Source of the DNA: Methyloprofundus sp.
GTDB lineage: Bacteria > Pseudomonadota > Gammaproteobacteria > Methylococcales > Methylomonadaceae
Reading direction: 5' to 3'
Assembly (NCBI GenBank): GCA_030619185.1
Contig: JAUXBW010000024.1
Span: 1 to 12,539, forward strand
DNA length: 12,539 nucleotides
The notes beneath the pieces were generated by a model. That model had not been told where the DNA came from. It searched no databases and worked only from the letters and a program-made list of their open reading frames with translations. This document shows positions 1 through 7,754 of the stretch, one piece after another. The position numbers and the translations under genes are program-made. How positions within the stretch are numbered: position 1 is the stretch's first letter; every line of letters starts with the position of its first letter.

Positions 1-23
1 CTCTTTCTACAACGCAGAAGACG
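1..23 (-). repeat. Partial copy of hairpin repeat family, cut by window edge
   Basis: Positions 4-23 are an exact 20-base inverted match to 9855-9874, the left inner arm of the complete repeat at 9809-9966. This is therefore the edge of a third copy in opposite orientation, with its conserved core lying outside the window. Similarity fades after position 23. The match is seen directly; the assignment to the family is inference from that single arm. Confidence 0.6.
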
Positions 24-104
24 AGCATAAATACAAGCAAGTTGTCGAAGTGTGTCGTGCACGTTCCTTAAGCTGGTTTTTCAGGATAGTGCATAGGAGA
101 TGCA

Positions 105-1160
105 GTGGATATTTTAAGTTCAGAAATTTATCAAGACTTTAAGTCGCAAGGGCTGATTATAGACCATTCGGGCGCAGATAATCGAGTAACGGGAATAGTG
201 CCCGCAGAGTCAGCTGGGCAAGGTGATCTGGTTTTTGTTGAGCATGAAAAATATTTACCTGCTGTTCTGAAGTCGGGTGTTGCTGCGGTGGTTACCACGC
301 AAGCGATAAGTCAGCAAATACAGCAAGCCGATATAGCTATTTTAGTAGCTCCCAATGTACGCATGGCCATGGCCTATCTGCGGCAAAAATATACAGATAG
401 AGATGTATACACTTCCGAGTGGGGGCAAAGACATGCGACGGCCGTTATACATGAGTCTGTTCTAGTGCCCGATGATGCTGTTATAGGCCCCGGAGTAGTG
501 ATTGGAGCTAATGTTAAGTTAGGTGCGGCCGTTGTTATTATGGCCAATACAGTCATTGAATTTGATGTAGTCATTGGCGCTCGAACCGTTATCTATCCGA
601 GTTGTGTAGTGGCTTATGATTGCCATATTGGTGATGATTGCATTTTAAAAGCTGGCTGTGTTATCGGTAGTGATGGCCAGGGTTTTGCTCAAGATGAGCA
701 TTTCCATCATCACCGTATTCCACAAACAGGGCGTGTTGTTATTGGTAATAAGGTTGTGATTGGTTCTGTTACCACGATAGACCGGGCAACTTATACTGAA
801 ACCAAGATTCATGATGGCAGTATTATTGATGCGCAATGCCATTTAGCACATAACGTGATTATTGAGGAAGATTGTATCCTGGTGGCTCAAACTGGGATTG
901 CAGGATCAAGCCATTTTGGCAAACGGGTGATTGCTTCGGGACAGACTGGAGTTCTGGATCATGTGCATATTCCTGATGACACTATGCTGCTACACAGAGC
1001 TGGAGTACATAGTAGCATTAAGGAATCGGGTATTTACGCCTATGGTCCGGCGCAACCCTTTAAAAAATATACAAAAAATATAGCTATTTTTCAACGTTTG
1101 AGTGAAGTGTGGACACGCTTGAAGAAATTAGAAAAACAAGTTGCTGAGCTTTCTAAATAA
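105..1160 (+). CDS. lpxD: UDP-3-O-acylglucosamine N-acyltransferase (LpxD), divergent
   Basis: LpxD adds the second, N-linked 3-hydroxyacyl chain from acyl-ACP to UDP-3-O-acyl-glucosamine in lipid A synthesis, in the cytoplasm. The 351-residue protein has the N-terminal uridine-binding domain (about 20-100, with the VTGIVPAESAGQGDLVF segment). A left-handed beta-helix of hexapeptide repeats follows (about 110-310), then a charged C-terminal helix. The catalytic His is probably H249 in LAHNV. The family's usual LDN.VQIAHN segment is altered to IDAQCHLAHN, and HFHHHRIPQ replaces the usual tryptophan-containing loop, so this is a divergent member and perhaps a paralogue. It is followed by asd rather than fabZ-lpxA, the usual partners. 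The GTG start at 105 is chosen because AGGAGA lies at 95-100 and an in-frame stop lies at 87-89. Family membership is confident; that it is the cell's main LpxD is not. Confidence 0.85.
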   Translation: MDILSSEIYQDFKSQGLIIDHSGADNRVTGIVPAESAGQGDLVFVEHEKYLPAVLKSGVAAVVTTQAISQQIQQADIAILVAPNVRMAMAYLRQKYTDRDVYTSEWGQRHATAVIHESVLVPDDAVIGPGVVIGANVKLGAAVVIMANTVIEFDVVIGARTVIYPSCVVAYDCHIGDDCILKAGCVIGSDGQGFAQDEHFHHHRIPQTGRVVIGNKVVIGSVTTIDRATYTETKIHDGSIIDAQCHLAHNVIIEEDCILVAQTGIAGSSHFGKRVIASGQTGVLDHVHIPDDTMLLHRAGVHSSIKESGIYAYGPAQPFKKYTKNIAIFQRLSEVWTRLKKLEKQVAELSK

Positions 1161-1220
1161 CCTACTTAGGCTAGACAAAAGATATAAAGATTAACTAAGT
1201 TTTACAAACAGGTATAAGTC

Positions 1221-2243
1221 ATGAGTAAAAAATATAATGTCGCAGTCGTTGGTGCGACGGGTGCTGTTGGAGAAGCAATGATTGCAATCCTGGAGCAGCG
1301 AAAATTTCCAGTAGATAATGTGTATGCTCTAGCCAGTGAGCGTTCGGCGGGAAAACGGATTCCTTTCAATGGTGCAACGTTAAGTGTGCAGAACCTCGCT
1401 GAATTTGACTTTTCTAAAGCTGATATCGGCCTATTTTCAGCAGGTGCCTCGCTCTCGGAAAAATATGCCCCCATTGCTGCAGCAGCGGGTTGTGTGGTGA
1501 TTGATAATACCTCACAATTTCGTTATGACGATGATATTCCGCTGGTTATTCCTGAGGTAAACCCGGAAAGTATTGCCGGACATACGGTGCGTGGTATTAT
1601 TGCTAATCCTAATTGTTCAACGATTCAAATGCTGGTTGCGCTGAAGCCAATATATGATGCAGTTGGCATAGAGCGTATTAATGTTTGTACTTACCAGGCG
1701 GTTTCAGGCTCAGGTAAGGAAGCGATTGAAGAAGTGGTTAGTCAGACAACACAATTGTTAAATGGTAAACCGATTCAGACTAAAGTTTATCCTAAGCAAA
1801 TTGCCTTTAATGTACTGCCGCAAATTGATGTTTTTATGGATAATGGCTATACCAAAGAAGAAATGAAAATGATATGGGAAACTAAAAAAATTATGGGTGA
1901 TAATAGCATTCAGGTGAATCCCACAGCTGTACGTGTTCCTGTTTTTTATGGTCATTCCGAGGCAATTCATATAGAAACACGGGATAAAATCAGCGTTGAA
2001 AAAGTACGTGAGATTTTATCTGCAACACCTGGTATTACAGTAATGGATGAGCGGGTTGATGGTGGCTATCCAACTGCCGTTACCGAATCATCGGGTAATG
2101 ATGATGTGTTTGTTGGGCGTATTAGAGAAGATATTTCACATGCCAAAGGGATTGACTTGTGGGTTGTAGCGGATAATGTGCGTAAAGGAGCCGCTTTAAA
2201 CAGTGTGCAAATTGCTGAAGAACTAGTAAAAAATTACATCTAG
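1221..2243 (+). CDS. asd: Aspartate-semialdehyde dehydrogenase
   Basis: Asd reduces beta-aspartyl phosphate with NADPH to aspartate semialdehyde, the branch point to lysine/diaminopimelate, threonine and methionine. The 340-residue protein starts with the Rossmann nucleotide-binding loop VVGATGAVGEAM (9-20). The catalytic cysteine is C132 in NPNCSTIQ, and the acid/base histidine is probably H245 in the GHSEAIHIE segment. Length fits the short Asd class found in many bacteria (about 335-345 residues). The ATG start has a weak AGGT upstream at about 1211. It stands 60 bp after lpxD and 73 bp before fimV, all on the same strand. The order asd then fimV is common in gammaproteobacteria such as pseudomonads, which supports the fimV call. 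No clear promoter or terminator is seen in either gap. Confidence 0.96.
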   Translation: MSKKYNVAVVGATGAVGEAMIAILEQRKFPVDNVYALASERSAGKRIPFNGATLSVQNLAEFDFSKADIGLFSAGASLSEKYAPIAAAAGCVVIDNTSQFRYDDDIPLVIPEVNPESIAGHTVRGIIANPNCSTIQMLVALKPIYDAVGIERINVCTYQAVSGSGKEAIEEVVSQTTQLLNGKPIQTKVYPKQIAFNVLPQIDVFMDNGYTKEEMKMIWETKKIMGDNSIQVNPTAVRVPVFYGHSEAIHIETRDKISVEKVREILSATPGITVMDERVDGGYPTAVTESSGNDDVFVGRIREDISHAKGIDLWVVADNVRKGAALNSVQIAEELVKNYI

Positions 2244-2305
2244 GTCTAAAATTATTAATTAATGTTGACTGAATTTAGGGAAGTTTTCGTGGGAAAATCG
2301 TGGGT

Positions 2306-2311
2306 AGGAGG
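2306..2311 (+). promoter_or_regulatory. Strong Shine-Dalgarno of fimV
   Basis: A perfect AGGAGG lies five bases before the GTG at 2317. It decides the GTG start of fimV, because the predicted signal peptide begins exactly there. Confidence 0.8.
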
Positions 2312-2316
2312 GTGTT

Positions 2317-4731
2317 GTGCATAAACTGACTAAAACCATCGTGACTGTGTCATTAATGGCACCTATGGCAGCGCATTCCTTAGGTATTGGTAATATAAAG
2401 CTGTACTCAGCTTTAAATCAAAAACTGCATGCTGAAATATCTTTATCGCTAAGTGCGGGTGAGCATATTGATGATATTCAGGTGAACCTGGCTACACCCA
2501 GTCAATTTGATAAACTGGGTATCTCCTGGAATTACTTTATATCAAAAGTAAAGTTTAAACCTATTACAAAGTCTAATGGTCAGGTCGTGATTAAAATGAC
2601 ATCTGACCAGCCCTTGCAAGAGCCTATTCTGGATTTTTTAGTTGAAGTAAGTTGGCCTAATGGTGAACTTTATAAAGAATTTACTGTTTTAGTTGATCCT
2701 CCTGTTGTTTATCGACCACAAGTAACGACTACACCGATCGCCACCGCAGTAAAACCAAAAAAAAAGCTGAGGCGTAGCAGCACTGCGGTTCCTGTAAGGC
2801 AAAATAAATTCAATAGCCTGGCTGTAAAGGGTGAATATGGGCCAACCACCCGAGCTGATACCTTATGGAAAGTCGCTGAAAAAGCAAACACGCATGGTGA
2901 CGTTGCGGTAGAGCAAATGATGATGGCTTTGTATAAAGCAAATCCAGGTGCATTTTACAAAAAAAATGTGAATGCATTAATGCAGGGGAAGAGCTTACGA
3001 ATTCCTGAAAAAACCGAAATTGTTAAGGTATCTAAAAAGCAGGCCAAAGCCCAATTTTCCAGGCAGATGGCAATCTGGGAAGGTAAGACGGTTGACGAGC
3101 CTTTGATGGTCACTGAAGCAACTGATGAACCACGTAACGAAGTTCAAGATAGCAACAGCAAGTTAACACTTGTGCCGCCTAGTGATGAGGCAATTACCCC
3201 GTCGGCAGCTTTAACAGCGAATGCCACCGAGGCACAAAGTTTAGTGACAGAAAACCAGCAGTTACAGGAAAGGCTGGCAAATCTTGAAAAACAATTTGCT
3301 ATCATGCAAGAAATGATGGCCATAAAAGACCAGCAACTTGCCGCATTACAAGATACGCATGCGGGAGAAACAAAAACACTACCGGTGCTTAGTCAGGATA
3401 ATGTGCCCGTTACTGCTGAACTAACTGACCAGACAAAACCTCAGCTTGTGCCTGATGAGCCTGGGAGCGCAATAGCACCTGTCGCACAAGCCAAGCAGGA
3501 GACACAACAACAGCAAGCTAAAGTTCTGCCTGTTATAAAAGAAGAGCGGACTGCGGTCGATGAAAAAACGAATGAGAAAAAATCGGGGCTTAGTTACTAC
3601 TACTTAGGTGTTGGAGCTTTAGGTTTACTTGGATTCGCCTGGCTATTTGGGCGCAAGCGTAAAACAGAAAAAGAGATTGATGATATTAGCATGTTCGCTA
3701 CTATGAATGAGCCGGCTAGTACAGATACACAGGAAAAAATAACTGTTCCTGTCCTAGATAATAATGCCACATACGATGTTGGTGCAGTGGGGGAAAGTTC
3801 TTTTTTAAGTGAGTTTACGCCTGCAGATTTTGACGTTTTTGAAACAGATACTGCTGAAGTTGACCCTAGTTCGGAAGCAGATGTTTATCTGGCCTATGGT
3901 CGTTATCAGCAAGCTGAAGAGTTGATGCGCCATGCGATAGAGGAGTCCCCAGAAAAAGATGACTATAAACTGAAACTTCTGGACGTTTTTTACGCCAGTA
4001 AAAATGTAGTGGATTTTGAGAGCTATGCGCATGAATTAGTCAAGAGCGGAAAACAAAAGGACATTAATTTCTGGTCTAAGGTTTCTGCTATGGGGAGAGA
4101 AATTATACCGAAGTCTGCTTTGTTTTCTGCAGCCCAGACAGAAGCAACATTTGAAGCGACGGATGTGCCTGCAGATGAGTATTTAAATGCTTCGACTAGC
4201 ACTAGCCCGGATGATGTTCAATCTATTACCGACGCTATGTCAAAGCCGGGTAGTGATGTTTTTAAATCAGCGGGTATAGATAGGCCGGTTAATTCAAAAA
4301 ATAGTCCTGATATTGAAAGTGTTGATTTTGATTTGAGTCAGTTTGAAGCGATTGAAGCGGATAAGAGGGGGGCGAAGGCAATCCAGAGTCTGGAAACATT
4401 TGACTTTAATAGCGATGATATTGATGCCTCTTTAGCTAAGATAAAAGAGCCTAAAGCAGGAAGTCTTGCTGATAATAATGATTTTGATTTTAATTTTGAC
4501 TTTGATGAGGTTTCTGCGGCAGCTGGCGTAGCAAGTAATTCAGTTAAAAAAGAGACGGAGGTTTCAGACTTAACGGACAAGGATAAATCTGAAACTAAAA
4601 TAGATCTGGCCAAGGCCTATATTGATATGGGTGATTTAGATGCAGCAAGAACGATTGCCCAGGAGGTAGTTGAACATGGCGATGATGCGCAAAAACTTGA
4701 AGCGCAGGCGATTCTAAATCTGCTGAGCTAA
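2317..4731 (+). CDS. fimV: FimV-type polar peptidoglycan-binding pilus assembly protein
   Basis: FimV is an inner-membrane, cell-wall-binding polar scaffold that in relatives supports type IV pilus secretin assembly and polar signalling. The 804-residue protein shows, in order: a signal peptide (about 1-22); the conserved FimV N-terminal domain beginning LGIGNIKLYSALNQKLHAEI (22-41) and running to about 128; a LysM-like region (about 170-235, with DTLWKVAEK and a LRIP end); a short coiled coil (about 305-345); and a low-complexity Gln/Pro/Glu linker. One transmembrane helix follows (about 425-445, then basic GRKRK). Last comes a long acidic cytoplasmic part with TPR-like helices near 535-600 and the terminal FimV motif (about 760-804, DLAKAYIDMGDLDAARTIAQ). 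This is the full FimV architecture. It is downstream of asd as in many gammaproteobacteria; the truA gene that often follows is absent here. Confidence 0.93.
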   Translation: MHKLTKTIVTVSLMAPMAAHSLGIGNIKLYSALNQKLHAEISLSLSAGEHIDDIQVNLATPSQFDKLGISWNYFISKVKFKPITKSNGQVVIKMTSDQPLQEPILDFLVEVSWPNGELYKEFTVLVDPPVVYRPQVTTTPIATAVKPKKKLRRSSTAVPVRQNKFNSLAVKGEYGPTTRADTLWKVAEKANTHGDVAVEQMMMALYKANPGAFYKKNVNALMQGKSLRIPEKTEIVKVSKKQAKAQFSRQMAIWEGKTVDEPLMVTEATDEPRNEVQDSNSKLTLVPPSDEAITPSAALTANATEAQSLVTENQQLQERLANLEKQFAIMQEMMAIKDQQLAALQDTHAGETKTLPVLSQDNVPVTAELTDQTKPQLVPDEPGSAIAPVAQAKQETQQQQAKVLPVIKEERTAVDEKTNEKKSGLSYYYLGVGALGLLGFAWLFGRKRKTEKEIDDISMFATMNEPASTDTQEKITVPVLDNNATYDVGAVGESSFLSEFTPADFDVFETDTAEVDPSSEADVYLAYGRYQQAEELMRHAIEESPEKDDYKLKLLDVFYASKNVVDFESYAHELVKSGKQKDINFWSKVSAMGREIIPKSALFSAAQTEATFEATDVPADEYLNASTSTSPDDVQSITDAMSKPGSDVFKSAGIDRPVNSKNSPDIESVDFDLSQFEAIEADKRGAKAIQSLETFDFNSDDIDASLAKIKEPKAGSLADNNDFDFNFDFDEVSAAAGVASNSVKKETEVSDLTDKDKSETKIDLAKAYIDMGDLDAARTIAQEVVEHGDDAQKLEAQAILNLLS

Positions 4732-4744
4732 GGAACGGGAATTC

Positions 4745-4878
4745 AATAATACCCGAGTCTAGCTTGTCTTTTGACCTCACAGTCGCACTAGAAAAAACAG
4801 TTGCGTAGCCTGCTATGCGCCTGTTTTCCTTGCACGACTGTGAAGCCAAAATCCTGCGCTATACTTTCGGGTATTATT
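4745..4878 (+). repeat. Complete imperfect-palindrome repeat with 12-bp perfect terminal inverted repeats
   Basis: The outer ends 4745-4756 and 4867-4878 are perfect 12-bp inverted repeats (AATAATACCCGA and its complement). Inside, 4777-4785 pairs with 4835-4843, and further pairing leads to an apical core at 4801-4822 (TTGCGTAGCC, one variable base, then GCTATGCGCCT... minus its first shared base). A second conserved block, AAAATCCTGCGC, lies at 4848-4859 and has no good pairing partner. Both blocks recur in the repeat at 9809-9966, while the arm sequences differ. It lies 13 bp after the fimV stop. It carries no coding potential and resembles a REP- or MITE-like element; how it moves is unknown. 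A long stem here could also affect 3' mRNA stability of fimV. Confidence 0.8.
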
Positions 4879-4944
4879 AAATCCTCGCTCCTAAGGGAGC
4901 TGGAAATATTTCCACAAGCCAGTGATGGCGCGAAGCATATGCAT

Positions 4945-4984
4945 AAAAAAGCCCCTGCTTGTTATGACAAACAGGGGCTTTTTT
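4945..4984. terminator. Bidirectional intrinsic terminator between convergent fimV and rpoH
   Basis: The stem GCCCCTG (4951-4957) pairs with CAGGGGC (4972-4978) and is extended inward by TTGT/ACAA after one mismatch, with a TATG loop. An A-tract at 4945-4950 and a T-tract at 4979-4984 make it a Rho-independent terminator on both strands. It fits the position between fimV (plus) and rpoH (minus). Confidence 0.92.
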
Positions 4985-5033
4985 GTTTATAAAGACTAAA
5001 CCGAACGGTTATTTATTGCCAGATCCCTAAAAA

Positions 5034-5891
5034 TTAGGCGGCAATACTGACGGCACCCTTTAATTTCGTCATGGCATTTTTTTCCAGTTGTCTAATGCGC
5101 TCAGCAGATACATTGTAGCGCTTTGCCAGTTCATGCAAGGTTAACTTTTTCTCAGTCAGCCAGCGGCTAGCAACGATATCCTGACTACGTTCATCCAGAC
5201 CTTGTAAGGCATTAGTTAACAGTTTCTTTTTGTGCTCTTGCCAGTCGTTATTTTCCAGTAATAACGCAGGGTCGGCATTATGCTGTTGCAAATAAGAAAC
5301 TGGCGCACTAAATGAGTCTTCGTTAGCATCGGATTCAGGCAGGTCAAAAGCCATATCCTTGCCGTCGAGGCGTGTTTCCATTTCATAAACCGTTTTAATG
5401 TCGACGTTCAGATTATGAGCAATGGCCTCCGCTTCGTCTTTAGATAACCAGCCTAACTGTTTTTTTGATTTTCTTAAGTTGAAGAAGATTTTTCGTTGCG
5501 ACTTGGTAGTGGCAACTTTAACAATACGCCAGTTTTTGATGACATATTCATGAATTTCAGCTCGAATCCAGTGCACAGCAAAAGAAACCAGGCGCACACC
5601 AACTTCAGGGTCAAAACGTTTAACTGCTTTCATAAGACCTATATTACCTTCTTGAACAATGTCGTTCATAGGTAATCCATAGCCATTATATCCACGTGCT
5701 ACATGGGCAACAAAGCGTAAATTTGCCATAACAAGTTGTTTCGCTGCCTCAAGATCTTCATGATCTCTATAGAGGATGGCAAGTGCACGTTCTTCTTCGG
5801 CATTTAATTTATTAGTTTGACCCACCACATTTAGATAAGAATCAAAGTTCTTGCTTGTTAAGGTAATAGGTAAGGCTAATGAATTAGGCAT
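5034..5891 (-). CDS. rpoH: Heat-shock sigma factor sigma-32
   Basis: RpoH directs RNA polymerase to promoters of chaperone and protease genes. The protein is 285 residues, essentially the E. coli length. It contains region 2 core binding and -10 recognition (about 48-112, with GLPMNDIVQEGNIGLMKAV and VSFAVHWIRAEIHEYVI), and the diagnostic RpoH box QRKIFFNLR (132-140). Region 3 follows, then the region 4.2 helix-turn-helix (about 249-280, LTLHELAKRYNVSAERIRQLE). I chose ATG at 5891 because GGAG at 5898-5901 sits six bases upstream. The in-frame TTG at 5903 would overlap that ribosome site and add only four residues. A perfect CIRCE operator lies 32 bp upstream of the start, suggesting HrcA repression. 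The gene ends at a bidirectional terminator shared with fimV and is divergent from the ycaR-like gene/kdsB. Confidence 0.97.
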   Translation of the reverse strand: MPNSLALPITLTSKNFDSYLNVVGQTNKLNAEEERALAILYRDHEDLEAAKQLVMANLRFVAHVARGYNGYGLPMNDIVQEGNIGLMKAVKRFDPEVGVRLVSFAVHWIRAEIHEYVIKNWRIVKVATTKSQRKIFFNLRKSKKQLGWLSKDEAEAIAHNLNVDIKTVYEMETRLDGKDMAFDLPESDANEDSFSAPVSYLQQHNADPALLLENNDWQEHKKKLLTNALQGLDERSQDIVASRWLTEKKLTLHELAKRYNVSAERIRQLEKNAMTKLKGAVSIAA

Positions 5892-5897
5892 GTATGA

Positions 5898-5901
5898 CTC
5901 C
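5898..5901 (-). promoter_or_regulatory. Shine-Dalgarno GGAG of rpoH
   Basis: Read on the minus strand, GGAG is followed by six bases and then ATG at 5891. It supports that ATG over the TTG at 5903. Confidence 0.7.
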
Positions 5902-5923
5902 AATAATTAAACATGAATAGATT

Positions 5924-5950
5924 TTAGCACTCAATAGATAAGAGTGCTAA
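5924..5950. promoter_or_regulatory. Perfect CIRCE operator (HrcA binding site)
   Basis: TTAGCACTC (5924-5932), a nine-base AT-rich spacer (5933-5941) and GAGTGCTAA (5942-5950) form an exact CIRCE inverted repeat. This is the operator of the heat-shock repressor HrcA, usually found before groESL, grpE or dnaK. Here it lies 32 bp from the rpoH start and 86 bp from the ycaR-like start, so rpoH is the nearer target. I could not place a convincing sigma-70 promoter for either gene. AT-rich TATTAT-like runs read on the minus strand next to the operator (about 5949-5962) are possible -10 elements. Confidence 0.93.
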
Positions 5951-6036
5951 TAATAATAAAATATTTGTGAAGAGTTTCATATAAATTGAACAATTTAGAG
6001 TAAAATAACCCATTAATAAAATACGATGAGAGTGTA

Positions 6037-6225
6037 ATGGATAATAAATTATTAGAAATACTGGCCTGCCCAATTTGTAAAAGCCCGCTAATATACGATA
6101 AGCAGGCACAGGAGCTTATTTGTAAAGCGGATCGTCTGGCTTTTCCGGTGCGTGATGATATTCCTGTTATGTTAGAAGATGAAGCGAGAGTCTTAAGCAG
6201 TGAAGATATTGCCCAAATAAAATGA
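6037..6225 (+). CDS. ycaR: YcaR/UPF0434-type Trm112-like small zinc-ribbon protein
   Basis: A 62-residue protein of the Trm112-like UPF0434 family: [14 protein letters not shown] with the CxxC pair C11/C14, C29 as a further possible ligand, and the typical [16 protein letters not shown] tail. Bacterial members have no well-settled function. Trm112 of eukaryotes and archaea is a small activator of methyltransferases, and the gene very commonly sits directly before kdsB. Here its stop overlaps the kdsB start (ATGA, 6222-6225), implying translational coupling. Only three of the four possible zinc-binding cysteines are present, which is usual in this bacterial branch. Confidence 0.93.
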   Translation: MDNKLLEILACPICKSPLIYDKQAQELICKADRLAFPVRDDIPVMLEDEARVLSSEDIAQIK

Positions 6226-6995
6226 GCCACGAGTTTAAGGTTGTGATTCCTGCCAGATATGGCTCTTCAAGATTACCAGGCAAGCCACTGTTAAATATCG
6301 CGGGAAAGCCAATGATACTGCATGTTTGTGATCGGGCTAAAGAAGCGGGAGCCGAACAAATTGTTGTCGCAACCGACGATAAAAGGATACTGGATACTGT
6401 TAACAATTATGGCTTTGATGCTGTGATGACCAGCCCTAGCCATGAAAGTGGTACGGAGCGATTAGCTGAAGTTGCAAAGATTTATCAGTGGAGTCAAGCG
6501 GATATTATTGTTAATTTACAGGGGGATGAACCGCTTATTCCCTCTGAGTATATTGCTTTGACAGCTAACTCTCTTGCAACTCAGACAATTGCAGGTATTG
6601 CGACTTTAGCAGCTGAAATACATTCTGTTGAAGAAGTTTTTAATCCTAATGCGGTTAAAGTGGTGCTGGATCATCAGGGTTATGCCTTATATTTTAGTCG
6701 TGCCGCTATTCCCTGGAATCGGGAGGAGTTTATGCGGGAAAATATTTCTGCCTGCTCTGCTACCTATTTTAGACATATTGGCATGTACGCTTATCGAGTG
6801 AACTTTCTGCAGCGCTATGTACAGTGGGAGACTTCGGTGCTGGAAAAAGTTGAGATGCTCGAACAATTAAGAATTCTTTGGCAAGGTGAAAAAATACGTG
6901 TAGCCACCGTTGAAAAAGTACCAGAAGCAGGTGTTGACACGGAAGAGGATTTATTAAGAGTAGAGCAATATATGGTTCAACATTGTGTAGGCTAA
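6222..6995 (+). CDS. kdsB: 3-deoxy-D-manno-octulosonate cytidylyltransferase (CMP-KDO synthetase)
   Basis: KdsB activates KDO with CTP to CMP-KDO, the donor for the inner core of lipopolysaccharide; it is cytoplasmic and needs magnesium. The 257-residue protein has the nucleotide-binding start [17 protein letters not shown] (7-23), the QGDEPLIP motif (100-107), and the C-terminal VDTEEDL segment that supplies a metal-binding aspartate. Length and motifs are normal. It overlaps the ycaR-like gene by four bases. It is convergent with the HisA-like gene, the 69 bp between them holding no standard terminator. A perfect short inverted repeat (GTAGGCT, two bases, AGCCTAC; 6987-7002) spans the stop codon but lacks a T-tract. 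Confidence 0.97.
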   Translation: MSHEFKVVIPARYGSSRLPGKPLLNIAGKPMILHVCDRAKEAGAEQIVVATDDKRILDTVNNYGFDAVMTSPSHESGTERLAEVAKIYQWSQADIIVNLQGDEPLIPSEYIALTANSLATQTIAGIATLAAEIHSVEEVFNPNAVKVVLDHQGYALYFSRAAIPWNREEFMRENISACSATYFRHIGMYAYRVNFLQRYVQWETSVLEKVEMLEQLRILWQGEKIRVATVEKVPEAGVDTEEDLLRVEQYMVQHCVG

Positions 6996-7064
6996 AGCCT
7001 ACTCCCCAAGATTATAAAATTCTGATTATTAAATTATATTATCGGTTATTTATAGGGTTGGGTA

Positions 7065-7754
7065 TTAACTTTGCAGCTTTTGTATCTCCGGCCCGGTCAA
7101 GCTGCCGTTATGTAATGCGCTGGCAACCAGGGCTGTTTCAATGCCTATCTGTTGGAGTCGCATCAAATCTTGTGTATGGCGAATACCCCCGGCAGCCATA
7201 AAGTCATGTTGCGGATAATTGTCATGATAATGTCTCAGTTTTTTCAAATCTGGTCCGCTATTGTTTCCAACTAGTCCCAGGGTCATTATAATCAGTTGTT
7301 TAGGCCATAGTTCTGGTGAGTTAAATAGCCTGGTTTCACCCATTTTCTGGTGTTCTGTCAAAAAATCCAGCGAAAGTATAAATTTTTGTTTTAAATCCGC
7401 TAATTCATGTGCCTTGATTGATTCGGTGCCAATAACCGGGGTCAATTGTTTTGCCTGATTAGACGTGTACCCCGGGTTAACAGAGCCGCAATCAACCACA
7501 AATGTTAAGCAGGGAAAACGGCTAAAAATAGAATTAATCAAGCCATGGTTACTGCCTGTTTTCATTATGGCATCAAGGTCAGCAATATAGAAATGCGTAA
7601 AGCTATAAATGCTTAAGTAGGCATTAATGACATCAATTGGCTGACTGGAATGGCATAACGGTGTTGCAAGTGAGGAATAGCTGTGGCGTTGGCCTTGTAG
7701 CGCGAGTACGACTTGTCCCGCTTTTATATCAATGACAGGAATAATTTGCATCAT
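7065..7754 (-). CDS. HisA-like TIM-barrel protein linked to C1 cofactor genes
   Basis: A 229-residue beta/alpha barrel related to HisA, the ProFAR isomerase of histidine synthesis. The start MQIIPVIDIKAGQVV carries the first HisA-type catalytic Asp, and ILSLDFLTEH keeps a second Asp in the right place. FMAAGGIRHTQDL resembles a phosphate-binding Gly loop. The usual HisA segment after strand 1 is divergent, and there is no his gene nearby. It fits the HisA-related group that recurs beside methanopterin/methylofuran genes in methylotrophs and methanogens; its reaction is unknown to me. The ATG at 7754 is chosen on homology of the N-terminus. An in-frame extension to 7874 would run antisense through mfnD and lacks family features. 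No Shine-Dalgarno is visible. Its start overlaps the mfnD start head to head. It could instead be a true HisA, less likely. Confidence 0.8.
   Translation of the reverse strand: MMQIIPVIDIKAGQVVLALQGQRHSYSSLATPLCHSSQPIDVINAYLSIYSFTHFYIADLDAIMKTGSNHGLINSIFSRFPCLTFVVDCGSVNPGYTSNQAKQLTPVIGTESIKAHELADLKQKFILSLDFLTEHQKMGETRLFNSPELWPKQLIIMTLGLVGNNSGPDLKKLRHYHDNYPQHDFMAAGGIRHTQDLMRLQQIGIETALVASALHNGSLTGPEIQKLQS

Noticed and set aside
2..142. Open frame from the window start to a stop at 140-142, possibly the end of an upstream gene
   Set aside because: It reads through the cut repeat, would overlap lpxD by 38 bases, and has no recognisable family sequence. I cannot support it as a gene.
2244..2316. 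TTGACT as a -35 box for fimV
   Set aside because: No acceptable -10 hexamer lies 16-18 bases downstream.
4801..4992. Small plus-strand frame of 63 codons between fimV and rpoH
   Set aside because: It is made of the hairpin repeat and the terminator, and has no ribosome site or family similarity.
6987..7002. Perfect inverted repeat over the kdsB stop as an intrinsic terminator
   Set aside because: The loop is only two bases and no T-tract follows on either strand.
6983..7201. Plus-strand frame of 72 codons after kdsB
   Set aside because: It lies antisense to the conserved HisA-like gene and overlaps the end of kdsB; protein sequence looks random.
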